DNA of 64,000 nucleotides from JAQVEM01 sp964610315. Its GTDB lineage: Bacteria > Actinomycetota > Humimicrobiia > Humimicrobiales > Humimicrobiaceae. Positions 54,042-63,796 of this stretch are shown here, piece by piece (position 1 is the first letter of the stretch; each line of letters begins with the position of its first letter). The position numbers and the translations under genes are program-made. Below the pieces are notes generated by a model. The model did no database searches, was not told where the DNA came from, and was given only the letters and a program-made list of their open reading frames with translations. The DNA lies in assembly GCA_964610315.1 (NCBI GenBank), contig CAZSVM010000007.1, positions 30,425 to 94,424 on the forward strand, written 5' to 3'.

Positions 54042-55979
54042 TTATCCAGATTTTGATAAATACTTGTTATTCTCAAACTGGCTGTAATAAAGGTTTGCGT
54101 AAAAACCATTTTTTTCAAGCAGTTCTTTGTGACTTCCCTGCTCTACAATATCACCATTATCCATTACAAGTATTAAATCGGCATTGCGGATGGTACTGAG
54201 CCTGTGAGCTATTATAAAACTGGTCCTGCCTTTCATTAAATTATCCATTGCACCCTGTATAAGCAGTTCCGTACGTGTGTCAACCGAACTTGTAGCTTCA
54301 TCCAGAATAAGAATCTTCGGATTTGCAAGTATTGCCCTGGCAATTGTTAAAAGCTGCTTCTGCCCCTGCGATATGTTGGAAATTTCCTCATTGATCTCCA
54401 GGCCATAACCATTGGGAAGTGTATGGATAAAATGATCGGCAAATGCAATCTTTGCGCTTTCGATTACCTCATTATCTTTTGCATCCTGCCTGCCGTATCT
54501 TATGTTTTCCAGTATTGTACCGTTATAAAGCCAGGTATCCTGTAAGACCATCCCGAATATCGAACGCAGGCCCTGACGGGTAAAGTCCTTAATATTGTTT
54601 CCGTCAATCAGTATATTGCCGCGGTCCACATCGTAAAAACGCATCAGAAGTTTGACCATTGTCGTTTTTCCCGCCCCGGTGGGGCCAACTATGGCAATCT
54701 TCTGGCCCTGCTTTACATTCGCTGAAAAACCTTTAATGATAGCCTGACCCGAATTATATCCAAAGTGGACATCCCTAAATTCCACATTTCCCAAAACAAT
54801 TCCGGGCTTTACGGGGGAAGTTGTCTCGGGTACTTCTTCCTCCTCTTCTAAAAAATCAAACACACGCTCCGCTGCAGCCACAGTCTGCTGAAGGATATTC
54901 GATATATTTGACAGTTGTGAGATTGGCTGGGTGAATGAGCGTACATACAGAATAAATGCCAGAATATCACCAACAGCCATTTTACCCTGAATTACCAGCC
55001 ACCCGCCAATTACCACCACAGCTACATAACCAAGATTGCCGACAAAAAAGGCTATGGGCATCATCATTCCCGAAAGAAACTGCGATTTCCACGCTGCCTG
55101 GTAAAGAACATTATTATAGACGCCAAATTTTTCGGCGCTTTTTTTCTCCCCGTTAAATGCTTTCATTACATTATGCCCGCCGTACATTTCCTCGACATGG
55201 CCGTTAACATGCCCCAGGTAATCCTGCTGCTGCTTGAAGAACTTCTGAGAGCGTTTGATGACTACCATTATTATTCCAAAGGAAAGGGGGATAACAAGAA
55301 GCGCTACCAGAGTCATCATCCAGCTTATGGTAAACATCATTATAAGTACGCCCAGAACTGTAGTAACCGAGGTGATAATCTGAGTCAAACTCTGGTTCAG
55401 CGTCTGATTGATTGCATCAACGTCATTGGTAACCCGGGAGAGAACCTCACCATGGTTCGTACCGTCAAAATATTTGAATGGCATCCGGTTAATTTTTTCC
55501 GATATATCCCTTCTCAGGCGATAGGTAATTCTCATTGAAACGCCTGACATAATCCAGCCCTGTATGTATAAAAATAATGCCGAGATCACATACAAGCCCA
55601 CTGCAAGCAATATAATATTGCCGATATATGTGAAATCTATACCGGTGCCTGTTCCGGCTATCTGGCTTATAACACCTTCGAAGAGTTTGGTTGTGGCTTT
55701 ACCGATAATTTTAGGGCCGACGATTGAAAAAACAGTCGATATCGCGGCAAAAATAATGACTACAATTACCGGTTTTTTAAATTCACCGATATATTTTATA
55801 AATTTTTTTAATGTACCTTTAAAGTCCCGGGGTTTTTCACCCTGCATCTGAAAGCCGCGCGGGCCAAAACCCATCGGACCTCCCATAGGCCGCCGGCCGC
55901 CGCTTCTAAAGCCGCCGGAACCGGCAATACCGGTACCCGGGGACTTCTTATGTACAGTTTTTCCGGTATCTTTGCTCAC
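54042..55979 (-). CDS. ABC exporter half-transporter, canonical catalytic site
   Basis: 645-residue exporter subunit. A Gly/Pro/Arg-rich N-terminal extension (about 1-55) precedes six membrane helices and an ATPase domain with Walker A GPTGAGKT and Walker B ILILDEATSSVD, so the catalytic glutamate is present. The signature ISQGQKQLL is altered from LSGGQ. Its GTG start overlaps the stop of the 749-residue partner. Together they look like a heterodimeric exporter of the TM287/288 or BmrCD type. A MarR gene precedes the pair. Substrate unknown; drugs or lipids are usual. Confidence 0.9.
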   Translation of the reverse strand: MSKDTGKTVHKKSPGTGIAGSGGFRSGGRRPMGGPMGFGPRGFQMQGEKPRDFKGTLKKFIKYIGEFKKPVIVVIIFAAISTVFSIVGPKIIGKATTKLFEGVISQIAGTGTGIDFTYIGNIILLAVGLYVISALFLYIQGWIMSGVSMRITYRLRRDISEKINRMPFKYFDGTNHGEVLSRVTNDVDAINQTLNQSLTQIITSVTTVLGVLIMMFTISWMMTLVALLVIPLSFGIIMVVIKRSQKFFKQQQDYLGHVNGHVEEMYGGHNVMKAFNGEKKSAEKFGVYNNVLYQAAWKSQFLSGMMMPIAFFVGNLGYVAVVVIGGWLVIQGKMAVGDILAFILYVRSFTQPISQLSNISNILQQTVAAAERVFDFLEEEEEVPETTSPVKPGIVLGNVEFRDVHFGYNSGQAIIKGFSANVKQGQKIAIVGPTGAGKTTMVKLLMRFYDVDRGNILIDGNNIKDFTRQGLRSIFGMVLQDTWLYNGTILENIRYGRQDAKDNEVIESAKIAFADHFIHTLPNGYGLEINEEISNISQGQKQLLTIARAILANPKILILDEATSSVDTRTELLIQGAMDNLMKGRTSFIIAHRLSTIRNADLILVMDNGDIVEQGSHKELLEKNGFYANLYYSQFENNKYLSKSG

Positions 55980-58225
55980 GCCAACTCCTCCTTACTCAGC
56001 TGCGAAAGGGCAATTTCCCTGTAAGTTTCACAACTTTCCATAAGCTCCTTATGCGTACCCTTACCTGCAATCTTTCCATCATCAAGAACAACAATTTGAT
56101 CAGCATTCATAACCGTTCCGACACGCTGGGCAACGATAATTATTGTGCTTTTTTTGGAATATGTTTTAAGCGCACTGCGGAGCGCCCTGTCTGTCCTGAA
56201 ATCAAGTGCGGAGAAACAGTCGTCAAGAATTAGGATATCAGGATTTTTAACAAGTGCCCGTGCAATGGAAAGCCTCTGATTTTGGCCGCCCGATACATTC
56301 TTGCCGCCCTGTGAAATTTCCGAATCAAATCCCTGAGGTTTTTCACTGATAAAATCCATTGCCTGTGCTACCTCTGCGGCATCTTTTAACTGCTGATCGC
56401 TCGCATTTTCATCAGCATACCGTAAATTGCTTTCGATAGTGCCACTGAAAAGAACGCTTTTCTGGGGGATATAGCCAATTTTATTTCGCAGATCATATTG
56501 TGTTACTTCTCTTATATCGATATTGTCGATAAGTATCCTGCCACTACTGACATCATAAAACCGCAGTATAAGGCTGGCAACTGTCGATTTGCCGGAACCG
56601 GTGGGTCCTATGATTGCCGTAGTCTGGCCCGGTTTTGCATTGAAACTTATATCATGCAGCACGTCTTCCTCGGCCGCAGGGTAGCGGAATGAAACGTTCT
56701 TAAATTCAACCACGCCGCTGGCAGAATCGCCGAATTTTTTGGGACTACGGGGATCATTGATAACGGACTCCATTTCCAGGACTTTTGCAACACGGCCCGC
56801 CGAAACCGAAGCTCTCGGTATCATAATAAACATTATGGACAGCATCAAAAATGCCATAACAATTAAGATTGCATACTGCAAAAATGCCATCATATCGCCA
56901 ACCTGCATCCGGGATTGAGCTACCTGGTGTGACCCTATCCAGATAATGAGAAGGGACAGCCCATTCATTAAAAGCATTATAAAGGGCATCATGGTAACCA
57001 TTACGCGGTTTATAAACAGGGATGTGCCGGTAAGATTTTTGTTGGTATCGTCAAAACGTTTCTCTTCGAACTTCTGCCTGTTGAACGCTCTTATAACCAT
57101 CATCCCGGAAAGATCTTCGCGCATAACAAGGTTGAGCCGGTCAATAAGTTTCTGCATAATTTTAAATCTGGGCATGGTTATCGAGAATACCACAAGTATC
57201 AGGGATATAAGAACGATAATCACAACGGCAATGATCCAGGACATTGACGTGCTTTTCCCAAGTGCACGTATTATTCCGCCTATACCCATGATAGGCGCAT
57301 AAAAAACCATCCTGATCATTATGATCACAAGCATCTGTATCTGGGTGATATCATTGGTTGAACGCGTTATAAGGGAAGCAGTCGAGAATTTATCAAACTC
57401 CGTGTTTGAGAAATTTTCCACTTTATCAAATACCTTTTCCCGCAGGTTCCTGGACAGGCCGGCAGCAGTTCTTGCAGAAAAATAGCCTACTGAAACCGCG
57501 CAGCCTGCCGATAGAAGCGTTATAAGGAGCATCAATAGGCCGGTATGCAATATATAGTCACTCTGGATTTTACTGGTATTTATGCCAATAGCAGAATATT
57601 CCGCTTTTACTGACCCCACAGACATCTGGATTATCATTTTTTCGCCGAGGGCTTCGAACTGCTCGCTGATTGCGCTCCGGATTTTTGAAAGCTGATCGGC
57701 GGGCAGCCCGGTAATCATAGCAAAAAGCTGATCCTCCGTTATACCCTCAGGCAATTTTGACAGGTCAATACCCAGCTGGCTGCCAGCAGCTGCCGCTTTG
57801 GACGGATCGGCCAATATTTGTTTGATTCCCGCTACGGCAAGAAACGCTTTTCCGAGTATGGGATTAATTTTATTTATTTCATCCTGGTTAATTTTACTTA
57901 AAACATAAATGGGTTCTTTTTCCAGCAGCGGGTAATCTTTTAAATATTTTTCATAGTCGGGAGAATTATTATCTACAAGCGTGTAATCATCCAGTACTTC
58001 CGTTTTATCACTGGCATCCATAAATATGATCAGCTTGTTCATTTCACTCTGACGGATTGCTTCCGGCACGGCATTTTCTATCCCTCCCTGCTGTATTCCA
58101 TTGTCCACTATTCTTGACATATAATCGGGAAGAGCAAGGTCAGCCATTGCCTGAACAAACAAAAGGACAATAGCAATAAGAATTATGGGAATGAAAGGTT
58201 TTAGGTATCTCGCTAATCTGATCAT
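55976..58225 (-). CDS. ABC exporter half-transporter with degenerate site and large insertion
   Basis: 749-residue partner subunit. Between membrane helices 1 and 2 (about residues 45-225) it carries an unusually long extracytoplasmic segment of about 180 residues, mostly helical and charged. The ATPase has Walker A GPTGSGKS, a normal signature VSGGQNQRLS, but Walker B ILILDDCFSALD with aspartate in place of the catalytic glutamate. This is the degenerate-site arrangement of heterodimeric exporters. It lies 4 bases downstream of the MarR gene and overlaps the second exporter gene. Confidence 0.9.
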   Translation of the reverse strand: MIRLARYLKPFIPIILIAIVLLFVQAMADLALPDYMSRIVDNGIQQGGIENAVPEAIRQSEMNKLIIFMDASDKTEVLDDYTLVDNNSPDYEKYLKDYPLLEKEPIYVLSKINQDEINKINPILGKAFLAVAGIKQILADPSKAAAAGSQLGIDLSKLPEGITEDQLFAMITGLPADQLSKIRSAISEQFEALGEKMIIQMSVGSVKAEYSAIGINTSKIQSDYILHTGLLMLLITLLSAGCAVSVGYFSARTAAGLSRNLREKVFDKVENFSNTEFDKFSTASLITRSTNDITQIQMLVIIMIRMVFYAPIMGIGGIIRALGKSTSMSWIIAVVIIVLISLILVVFSITMPRFKIMQKLIDRLNLVMREDLSGMMVIRAFNRQKFEEKRFDDTNKNLTGTSLFINRVMVTMMPFIMLLMNGLSLLIIWIGSHQVAQSRMQVGDMMAFLQYAILIVMAFLMLSIMFIMIPRASVSAGRVAKVLEMESVINDPRSPKKFGDSASGVVEFKNVSFRYPAAEEDVLHDISFNAKPGQTTAIIGPTGSGKSTVASLILRFYDVSSGRILIDNIDIREVTQYDLRNKIGYIPQKSVLFSGTIESNLRYADENASDQQLKDAAEVAQAMDFISEKPQGFDSEISQGGKNVSGGQNQRLSIARALVKNPDILILDDCFSALDFRTDRALRSALKTYSKKSTIIIVAQRVGTVMNADQIVVLDDGKIAGKGTHKELMESCETYREIALSQLSKEELA

Positions 58226-58229
58226 ATAA

Positions 58230-58694
58230 TTATTTTTTTCTCCCTCTGGCCTGATCCTCGGTTAAAATTCTCTTTGTGATCTTACTATTAAGTTCACAGT
58301 ATTCTGCAAGCTCATCATTACTCAGAACATCAAAGAAAGAAGATAATGCGTCAAAATTCTTTTTTTTAATCGAATCAAACTGGTTATTTGCCTCTTCGGT
58401 TAACGCTATTTTTAAAAACCTGCGGTCCTCAGGATTTCTTTTTCTCTGAAGCAAACCTTTGTTCACCAGACCATTAACAATCTGGGTAGCTGCACTGCTG
58501 GTTATATCGAGCAGTTTGGCAAGTTCCTTAATGTTTATACTTTTATGTCTTTTCACAATACCTAGAACAAGCCACTGCGAATGAGTCGCCTGTATCTCAT
58601 TAAAAAAAATCAGCATATGGCCAAATATTTTATTTTTAATTACAGAAACATTTTTAATAATTTTTTCTATAAGTTTTTTTCTGTCATTATTCAT
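58230..58694 (-). CDS. MarR-family regulator of the ABC exporter operon
   Basis: 154-residue winged-helix regulator. The helix-turn-helix is INIKELAKLLDITSSAATQIVNGLVNKGLL (about residues 53-82), followed by the wing RKRNPEDRRFLKIALTE with the conserved D-R-R. It is the first gene of the operon with the two exporter subunits, 4 bases before the first. Overlapping dyads upstream are a likely operator, which suggests autorepression relieved by a substrate of the pump. Confidence 0.9.
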   Translation of the reverse strand: MNNDRKKLIEKIIKNVSVIKNKIFGHMLIFFNEIQATHSQWLVLGIVKRHKSINIKELAKLLDITSSAATQIVNGLVNKGLLQRKRNPEDRRFLKIALTEEANNQFDSIKKKNFDALSSFFDVLSNDELAEYCELNSKITKRILTEDQARGRKK

Positions 58695-58737
58695 GGCAAT
58701 TCACTTAGTTTAAGCAAATCTAACCTGCAAATTATAA

Positions 58738-58759
58738 TTAAGTTACTTAACTATTAAGT
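58738..58759. promoter_or_regulatory. candidate MarR operator
   Basis: Overlapping dyads lie 44-65 bases upstream of the MarR start: TTAAGT-T-ACTTAA (58738-58750) and ACTTAA-CTA-TTAAGT (58745-58759). Half-sites repeat every 7-9 bases, suiting two repressor dimers. AT-rich palindromes of this size are typical MarR sites. Confidence 0.6.
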
Positions 58760-58906
58760 TATTAAACAGATAAGTATCTTAATCAAATAATTTATCTTTG
58801 TCAAGATATTTTTAAGGGAAATTAAAAAAGTGGTGTGATTAGTCATTGTATCATAATTTTTTAGAAATAATCTATCTCCTTGAGCAATTCAGCAGGGAAT
58901 TTTTTT

Positions 58907-58927
58907 GGAGTTAGCCTGTAAGCCGAG
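58907..58927 (-). other. short match to RNase P RNA 3' end, possible attachment site
   Basis: The minus strand reads CTCGGCTTACAGGCTAACTCC, closely like the last bases of bacterial class A RNase P RNA (CCCGGCTTACAGGCCAACTCC in many species). The conserved ACAGAA just upstream of that motif is replaced here, and the rest of the RNA is absent because the recombinase gene occupies the space. This may be half of an attachment site left by integration into rnpB. The match is from memory and short. Confidence 0.35.
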
Positions 58928-58963
58928 AACTATACCGAATAGGATATAATTTCTTAGTTTGTA

Positions 58964-59869
58964 TTGCAAAAAGAGAATAAAAAGGACATGAGAAATTATA
59001 TTGATAGCTTCTTAGCTTACATGAAAACCGAAAAAATGGCCTCTCCTTCTACAATTTACGATTACAGTAAGGAAGTTAAAAAATTCATTGATTATATATA
59101 TTCTATAGATATTTCAGACATAAACTTAATTAGTACAAGAATAGTCAGGCAATACTTCTATTATACTAAAGAAAATAGAGGTCTTTGCCAGAGTTCAATA
59201 TCAAAAATAATTGCCACAGTAAAAAGCTTTTTTAATTACCTTGAAGAAGATGATGTAATAGCTAAAAATCCAACCAGAAAAATTAGAGTTCCTAAAAAGG
59301 TATGCAGGATCCCATCTGTAATGTCTAAGTATGAGGTGGACCTGATTATTAAATCCGTAGACTTTGCCCCTTTAAGATGCAGGAAAAATAACACAAGAGA
59401 TAAACTGGTGCTATCCCTGCTCTACTATACCGGTATAAGAAAAAGTGAGTTGCTTAATTTAAACTGGACTGACATTAATCTATCCAAGAGTACTCTGATT
59501 ATAAGACGTGGCAAGGGAGGAAAGGACAGGCTAATCCCCCTTCATAAAGAAGTTACCAAATTACTTGATAAATATTTAGATGAAAGGCTTCCACTCAAAA
59601 CAGAAGCCCTTATTATTGGTGAGCAGGGTAAAAGGATGAGCAAAGGCAGTTTTGTAAATCTACTTAAAATGTACCTTACCTTATCCGGACTTAAGAGGAA
59701 AGGCTATTCTGCACATACCTTCAGACACAGTTTTGCTACTCACCTGGTTGAAGCAGGAGTTGATCTATTTAAGGTTCAGAAGCTACTGGGTCATGCAAGC
59801 CTGGATACTACAAAAATTTATATTAATTTTAATAGCTCTCAGATGGCTAAAGCTATAGATAGGTTGTAG
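58964..59869 (+). CDS. tyrosine recombinase (XerC/XerD-like)
   Basis: 301-residue site-specific recombinase. A SAM-like N-terminal domain (about 10-95) is followed by a catalytic domain with the full set of residues: R159 (YYTGIRKSELL), K184, H251-x-x-R254 (HTFRHSFATHL), H277 (LLGHASLDTT) and Y286 (KIYINF). The start is TTG at 58964 or ATG at 58988. Length fits both chromosomal Xer proteins and integrases of small elements. Its position beside an rnpB-like fragment and ahead of a run of accessory genes favours an integrase role. Confidence 0.88.
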   Translation: MQKENKKDMRNYIDSFLAYMKTEKMASPSTIYDYSKEVKKFIDYIYSIDISDINLISTRIVRQYFYYTKENRGLCQSSISKIIATVKSFFNYLEEDDVIAKNPTRKIRVPKKVCRIPSVMSKYEVDLIIKSVDFAPLRCRKNNTRDKLVLSLLYYTGIRKSELLNLNWTDINLSKSTLIIRRGKGGKDRLIPLHKEVTKLLDKYLDERLPLKTEALIIGEQGKRMSKGSFVNLLKMYLTLSGLKRKGYSAHTFRHSFATHLVEAGVDLFKVQKLLGHASLDTTKIYINFNSSQMAKAIDRL

Positions 59870-60101
59870 ACAAAGATATAACCAATTATACAAATTCAAA
59901 AGTTGATGATGGGTACCAGTAAATCCCAAGATATTTCTATATTAAAATAGTAAGTTTGGAATTAAAAAATTTTTTATATATTTAGATTAAAACAATATAA
60001 AAAATACAATTCTTGCACTTAGATTAGAATTAACAAGCTTCTAATTATGTTCCCAAAGCTGGCAGCAGATTTCAGAAAATACAATGTTTTATTTTAATAA
60101 G

Positions 60102-60950
60102 CTAAAAATAAACTCGTCTAATAAATAGGAAAGATATCATTATTATCACTGCTGAACAAACCCCTATTATTAGAGATAAATACGTTAGGTTAAGAATAGA
60201 AACTTTAACAACTAATCCCACGATTGCTGTTATAATAGCACTTGAAATTAGTGTAATTATTGGAACAGCTATGGGATTAAATCGGTCATATTCTATAATA
60301 CCATTTAATTCTTTCTGAGATTCTAATCCTTCTTTTTCCCAAATAACAATTAATTCGTCTTGGAACCTGAGTTCTACGTATTCTACTGATTGAGGCGATT
60401 GAAATTTTACTAATTTATAATCAGAGGGTAAATACATTCGTGTCTCAAGTTTGAATGTAGGTCTAATAGCTTTATAGCTAAACTGATACTTCCATCTTGA
60501 ATAAAATACTCCTTTATTTGTCCTTTCCATATAATTACTGATATAGTATTCGAGTGTAAGTAGTATTATCTTCCCTTTTTCTGAAGATGGTATCTTAGCA
60601 GTAATAATCGCTGTTCTGGCGCTATCTAACGAATCAACCCATGAGACAGTATAAGGTATAGGTAGGTCACTAATTCTAATAGTAAGACCTTTTAATATTT
60701 TTTCATTACTTAGAAATGGAATAAACCATTGAAATTTATTTTCCGCTTTGTTTAGTAAATGAATCTTAACTTCAACTTTTCGATGCACACAACCATCTTT
60801 TGAAATTTTTGTAATAAATAGAATATAAGGAATAATATAATCAACTGAAGTTGGTATTTTATACCCTGCACCAAAAGTTTTTTTAATTTCATAAATGCCA
60901 TTTAGATTATTGTTATTTTCGTTAAGCTCATCCTTATTTTCTTGGTTCAT
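60102..60950 (-). CDS. unknown protein with two C-terminal membrane helices
   Basis: 282 residues. The first 210 are soluble, beta-rich and charged, with no signal peptide. Two membrane helices follow (about 228-250 and 255-276), ending in FIRRVYF, so it is tail-anchored with a large cytoplasmic part. No family recognised. It stands alone in the accessory region between the recombinase and a GNAT gene, with 232 and 132 empty bases on each side. Confidence 0.6.
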   Translation of the reverse strand: MNQENKDELNENNNNLNGIYEIKKTFGAGYKIPTSVDYIIPYILFITKISKDGCVHRKVEVKIHLLNKAENKFQWFIPFLSNEKILKGLTIRISDLPIPYTVSWVDSLDSARTAIITAKIPSSEKGKIILLTLEYYISNYMERTNKGVFYSRWKYQFSYKAIRPTFKLETRMYLPSDYKLVKFQSPQSVEYVELRFQDELIVIWEKEGLESQKELNGIIEYDRFNPIAVPIITLISSAIITAIVGLVVKVSILNLTYLSLIIGVCSAVIIMISFLFIRRVYF

Positions 60951-61082
60951 TCGCTAATTATATTAATTTTTCCTTAAATTTATAAATTGCTTATGTACTT
61001 TTTATTGTTTGTTCTTATTTTTTTTAATAAATTATAATATTAATACATATTTATTTAAATAATATTATAGACAAGTTTCAAA

Positions 61083-61529
61083 ATGGAATTAATCATTAGA
61101 AATTGTAATTTTAATGATATCATTAAAATTCATGATCTATCTAATACTGTAATAAAAACAAAATTTAGCATAGGTCGATTTAAAAGAATATTAAGTAAAT
61201 TTCCTGAACTTTGTTTTGTTGCTGTTTTTAAAAAAGAAACTATCGGTTTTATAACCGCAACATTAAGTGATGATAATAAGAGATGCATTATATTTGCTAT
61301 GGGTGTAGATAATAGATTCAGGAAAATGGGCATAGGGACAAATTTATTAGATAGGCTAATTTCTTTTTTAAAAAATGAAAAAGTTGAGATAATCAGTTTA
61401 CATGTTAGAGATAGTAACACAAATGCTATAAAATTTTATGAACATTTTGGATTTCATAAGGTTAAGAAGGTAAATAATTTTTACTCTAATGGAGAAAATG
61501 CAATTGAAATGATCCTTAACGTTTCATGA
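61083..61529 (+). CDS. GNAT-family N-acetyltransferase
   Basis: 148 residues with the GNAT acetyl-CoA motif RKMGIGTNLLDRL (about 81-93). The strand before it is CIIFAMGVDNRF, and the C-terminal NTNAIKFYEHFGFHKV motif is typical of RimI-like enzymes. Substrate unknown; protein N-termini or small molecules are possible. Base use is as AT-rich as its neighbours. Not in an operon. Confidence 0.85.
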   Translation: MELIIRNCNFNDIIKIHDLSNTVIKTKFSIGRFKRILSKFPELCFVAVFKKETIGFITATLSDDNKRCIIFAMGVDNRFRKMGIGTNLLDRLISFLKNEKVEIISLHVRDSNTNAIKFYEHFGFHKVKKVNNFYSNGENAIEMILNVS

Positions 61530-61555
61530 ATTTAATTTGGCACCAAGAAAATAAA

Positions 61556-62269
61556 TTAGTATTTTTTCATTCCCAGTTCTTTATCCATTATAGTTAAATA
61601 ATCATAAACTAAAGGACTTACCTGCTTTGCAAAACTACCAAAATCTGCGAGGGTGAATAATCTAGCCAAAGCTCTTGCAAATTTTTCTAAAACTATAACT
61701 AATTCACGATTGATTTCTTCATATACATTACCCAGATCATTATCATTCATTTTTTGTACAAGATCCTTTCTTTTCTGAAGAATGGTTGATTCTATTCTAC
61801 TCCATCCTTTAATAGGATCGTCATATCTTGAATTTCCTTTTAAAACCATGTCCAAGTTATAATACCGGCCACCCTGGGCAAAATCTGAAAGAAGAGAGAT
61901 TATCTTTCTAAGATACTCGTCTTTGTTTAGAAATTCTATGTCCTTTTCTGCAGCAGGAAATTTAGAAGAATAATTCTTTTGCCCACATATCAACAGAAGT
62001 CTATCCAGTAAATAATCTAAGTTATGCCCTTTTCTTTCTGTTGTTTCAAAAGGCTGCTCTCTAAAATTCATATTATCATCCATTAATGCAAGACAAAGGA
62101 GGCACTTAATTAATCGTTCATAACCACCTGAAAGCATTAAGATCGGAGTATGGTAAAAGTCATTCTTACCACTTATATTCTGCAGGTCGCTCATTCCTTT
62201 CTTCAATAATTTAATTGAAGTATCTACCTCATTTAACAAACAAATTTTTCTTAGTGTTGGATTGCTCAT
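61556..62269 (-). CDS. unknown helical protein, HEPN-like features
   Basis: 237-residue mainly helical soluble protein. The N-terminal part has a helix GGYERLIKCLLCLAL followed after 20 residues by RKGHNLDYLLDRLL, reminiscent of HEPN domains, which carry E-x-x-x-K and (R)xxxxHxL patterns. A second half has FAQGGRYYNLD and a long C-terminal helix pair. It is 24 bases downstream of a P-loop kinase-like gene on the same strand, so the two probably act together. HEPN is a tentative reading; no catalytic RNase motif is certain. Confidence 0.5.
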   Translation of the reverse strand: MSNPTLRKICLLNEVDTSIKLLKKGMSDLQNISGKNDFYHTPILMLSGGYERLIKCLLCLALMDDNMNFREQPFETTERKGHNLDYLLDRLLLICGQKNYSSKFPAAEKDIEFLNKDEYLRKIISLLSDFAQGGRYYNLDMVLKGNSRYDDPIKGWSRIESTILQKRKDLVQKMNDNDLGNVYEEINRELVIVLEKFARALARLFTLADFGSFAKQVSPLVYDYLTIMDKELGMKKY

Positions 62270-62293
62270 CGTAAACCTTTTTCTTAGTTATTT

Positions 62294-62986
62294 TTAAAGT
62301 TTTAATAATAAATCATTTTTTATGGAATTATATAATTTATCCTTCAGGTTATTATTATTTCTTATGTCTATTGCTGAGAATATTTTATTTAGACCAGAAA
62401 ATTCCCTATATTTCTTTATAGGTTCTCTCATATTGCTTCTAATATACTTCAGTGCCATTTCTCTACATAACTCTCTATATTCTCCATCTATGTAATAAGT
62501 AATAGAATTATAATCCCAGCAGCCAAAGGACTTTGACTTACCAATTTTATCAAATTCAAGTCCTCTTCTCCTTTTTATAAGCCCATCGTATACTTCTTCA
62601 GGTGTTAATTCGAGGTAATAACATATAGGATTAACTTTTTTGTAAAAATATGACCACTCCGGTTCCCTAGTAACTAGAAACGGACCAGGGGCAATTATAT
62701 ACGGTATATTACTCTCTAGACAATCATTGGCTAACTCAACTAATAATTCTCTCTCTTTTCTTTCAATATAATCCAATGCATCTTTAATGTTTTCTTTACC
62801 GTCTCCTCTTTCTTTGTAAAGTGATATGTAAATATTATAAATATGGACTTTTCTTCCAGATATTTTTTTATCGGTATCTAAATCTTTAATCTTGATATTA
62901 TCATTGTCAAACCGTTCTATGAATTCTCTTAAAATTCTTGATTTACCTGCTGTGCAAAATCCAAATAAAATGACTACCTTTCCCAT
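62294..62986 (-). CDS. P-loop kinase-like protein
   Basis: 230 residues. Walker A is GFCTAGKS (residues 9-16) at the extreme N-terminus, with KDLDTDKKISG as a likely second substrate-binding strand and a LID-like segment LIKRRRGLEFDKIG near 150. The layout is that of shikimate/adenylate-type small kinases, but no specific family is recognised. It lies upstream of the HEPN-like gene in a two-gene unit within the accessory region, so a toxin-antitoxin or phage-defence role is conceivable but unproven. Confidence 0.6.
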   Translation of the reverse strand: MGKVVILFGFCTAGKSRILREFIERFDNDNIKIKDLDTDKKISGRKVHIYNIYISLYKERGDGKENIKDALDYIERKERELLVELANDCLESNIPYIIAPGPFLVTREPEWSYFYKKVNPICYYLELTPEEVYDGLIKRRRGLEFDKIGKSKSFGCWDYNSITYYIDGEYRELCREMALKYIRSNMREPIKKYREFSGLNKIFSAIDIRNNNNLKDKLYNSIKNDLLLKL

Positions 62987-63307
62987 GTATTAACCTCTTT
63001 GAGTAATAATTTACAATAAATTAATTCCTATTAAACACATAAATTATACTAAAATTACTAAACCCTAATTAACAAACCAATTTGATTCTAACAAATATAT
63101 TCAAACACACAAAATCCATCTGAATTCAACATTTATGTATATCAAATACTGAAAACTAATATAACATCACGCTAATAGGGCTACCTACAGTTGCAAACAA
63201 ATCTCATATATTTAGTTGTCTTACAATTTGTGTAACGCTTTTAGGTGAGGCATTTGCCATGCATTCTAAACATTTTTGTATTAATAACAAACCCTCGATC
63301 TACTACA
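62987..63307. other. 321-base intergenic region
   Basis: AT-rich spacer in the accessory region between the kinase-like gene and the HNH gene, both leftward. I see no gene, RNA or strong dyad here. Confidence 0.5.
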
Positions 63308-63745
63308 TCAAAATCTATTCTTTAATAATCCCCTAATTTTATTCTTCTCAAGAAACCGGTGCTTTTTATAACTATTACATTTCTTACATGATAAAATAAG
63401 ATTGCATTCATTATTTGATCCAAAACTTTGAGTTTTTACTTTTTTCCCCTTCTCATTATTTAATTTTCTTAATGTTTTATTTAATATATTTGAAGATAGA
63501 GGAATAATATGATCAATGCTAATACCACTCCTAAGATCACAAATATTAGGGAAACTTAGTTCACAAATTTTACCTTTTTGTGTTATAAATTGATCTAAGA
63601 TTTTGTTTCTAATTGAAGCAAACTCTTTTCTTTTTTGGTAAGGATTTCTAAAATCAAACAATTTAGAAAATTTTTCTATTTTTTCATCTTTACCACATAG
63701 TAAATTTTCAAAAAATAATTTATCTTCTTCATATTCAAATCCCAT
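63308..63745 (-). CDS. HNH endonuclease-like protein
   Basis: 145 residues. The C-terminal HNH fold is visible: SIDHIIPLSSNILN (about 74-87) supplies the first histidine pair, and NECNLILSCKKCNSYKKHR (about 112-130) gives the asparagine, the CxxC and the final histidine. An earlier cysteine pair (CELSFPNIC) may bind zinc. The N-terminal 40 residues are helical. Possible roles are a restriction, homing or defence nuclease; none can be chosen from sequence. Confidence 0.75.
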   Translation of the reverse strand: MGFEYEEDKLFFENLLCGKDEKIEKFSKLFDFRNPYQKRKEFASIRNKILDQFITQKGKICELSFPNICDLRSGISIDHIIPLSSNILNKTLRKLNNEKGKKVKTQSFGSNNECNLILSCKKCNSYKKHRFLEKNKIRGLLKNRF

Positions 63746-63796
63746 GACACCTCAAATTAAAACAGGACTATTTTAGCTAACATTTCGTGAATATCT

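Noticed and set aside
58964..59869. Reading the recombinase as the chromosomal XerC/XerD dimer-resolution enzyme
   Set aside because: It cannot be excluded, but the accessory neighbours and rnpB-like fragment fit an integrase better, so no xer gene symbol is given.
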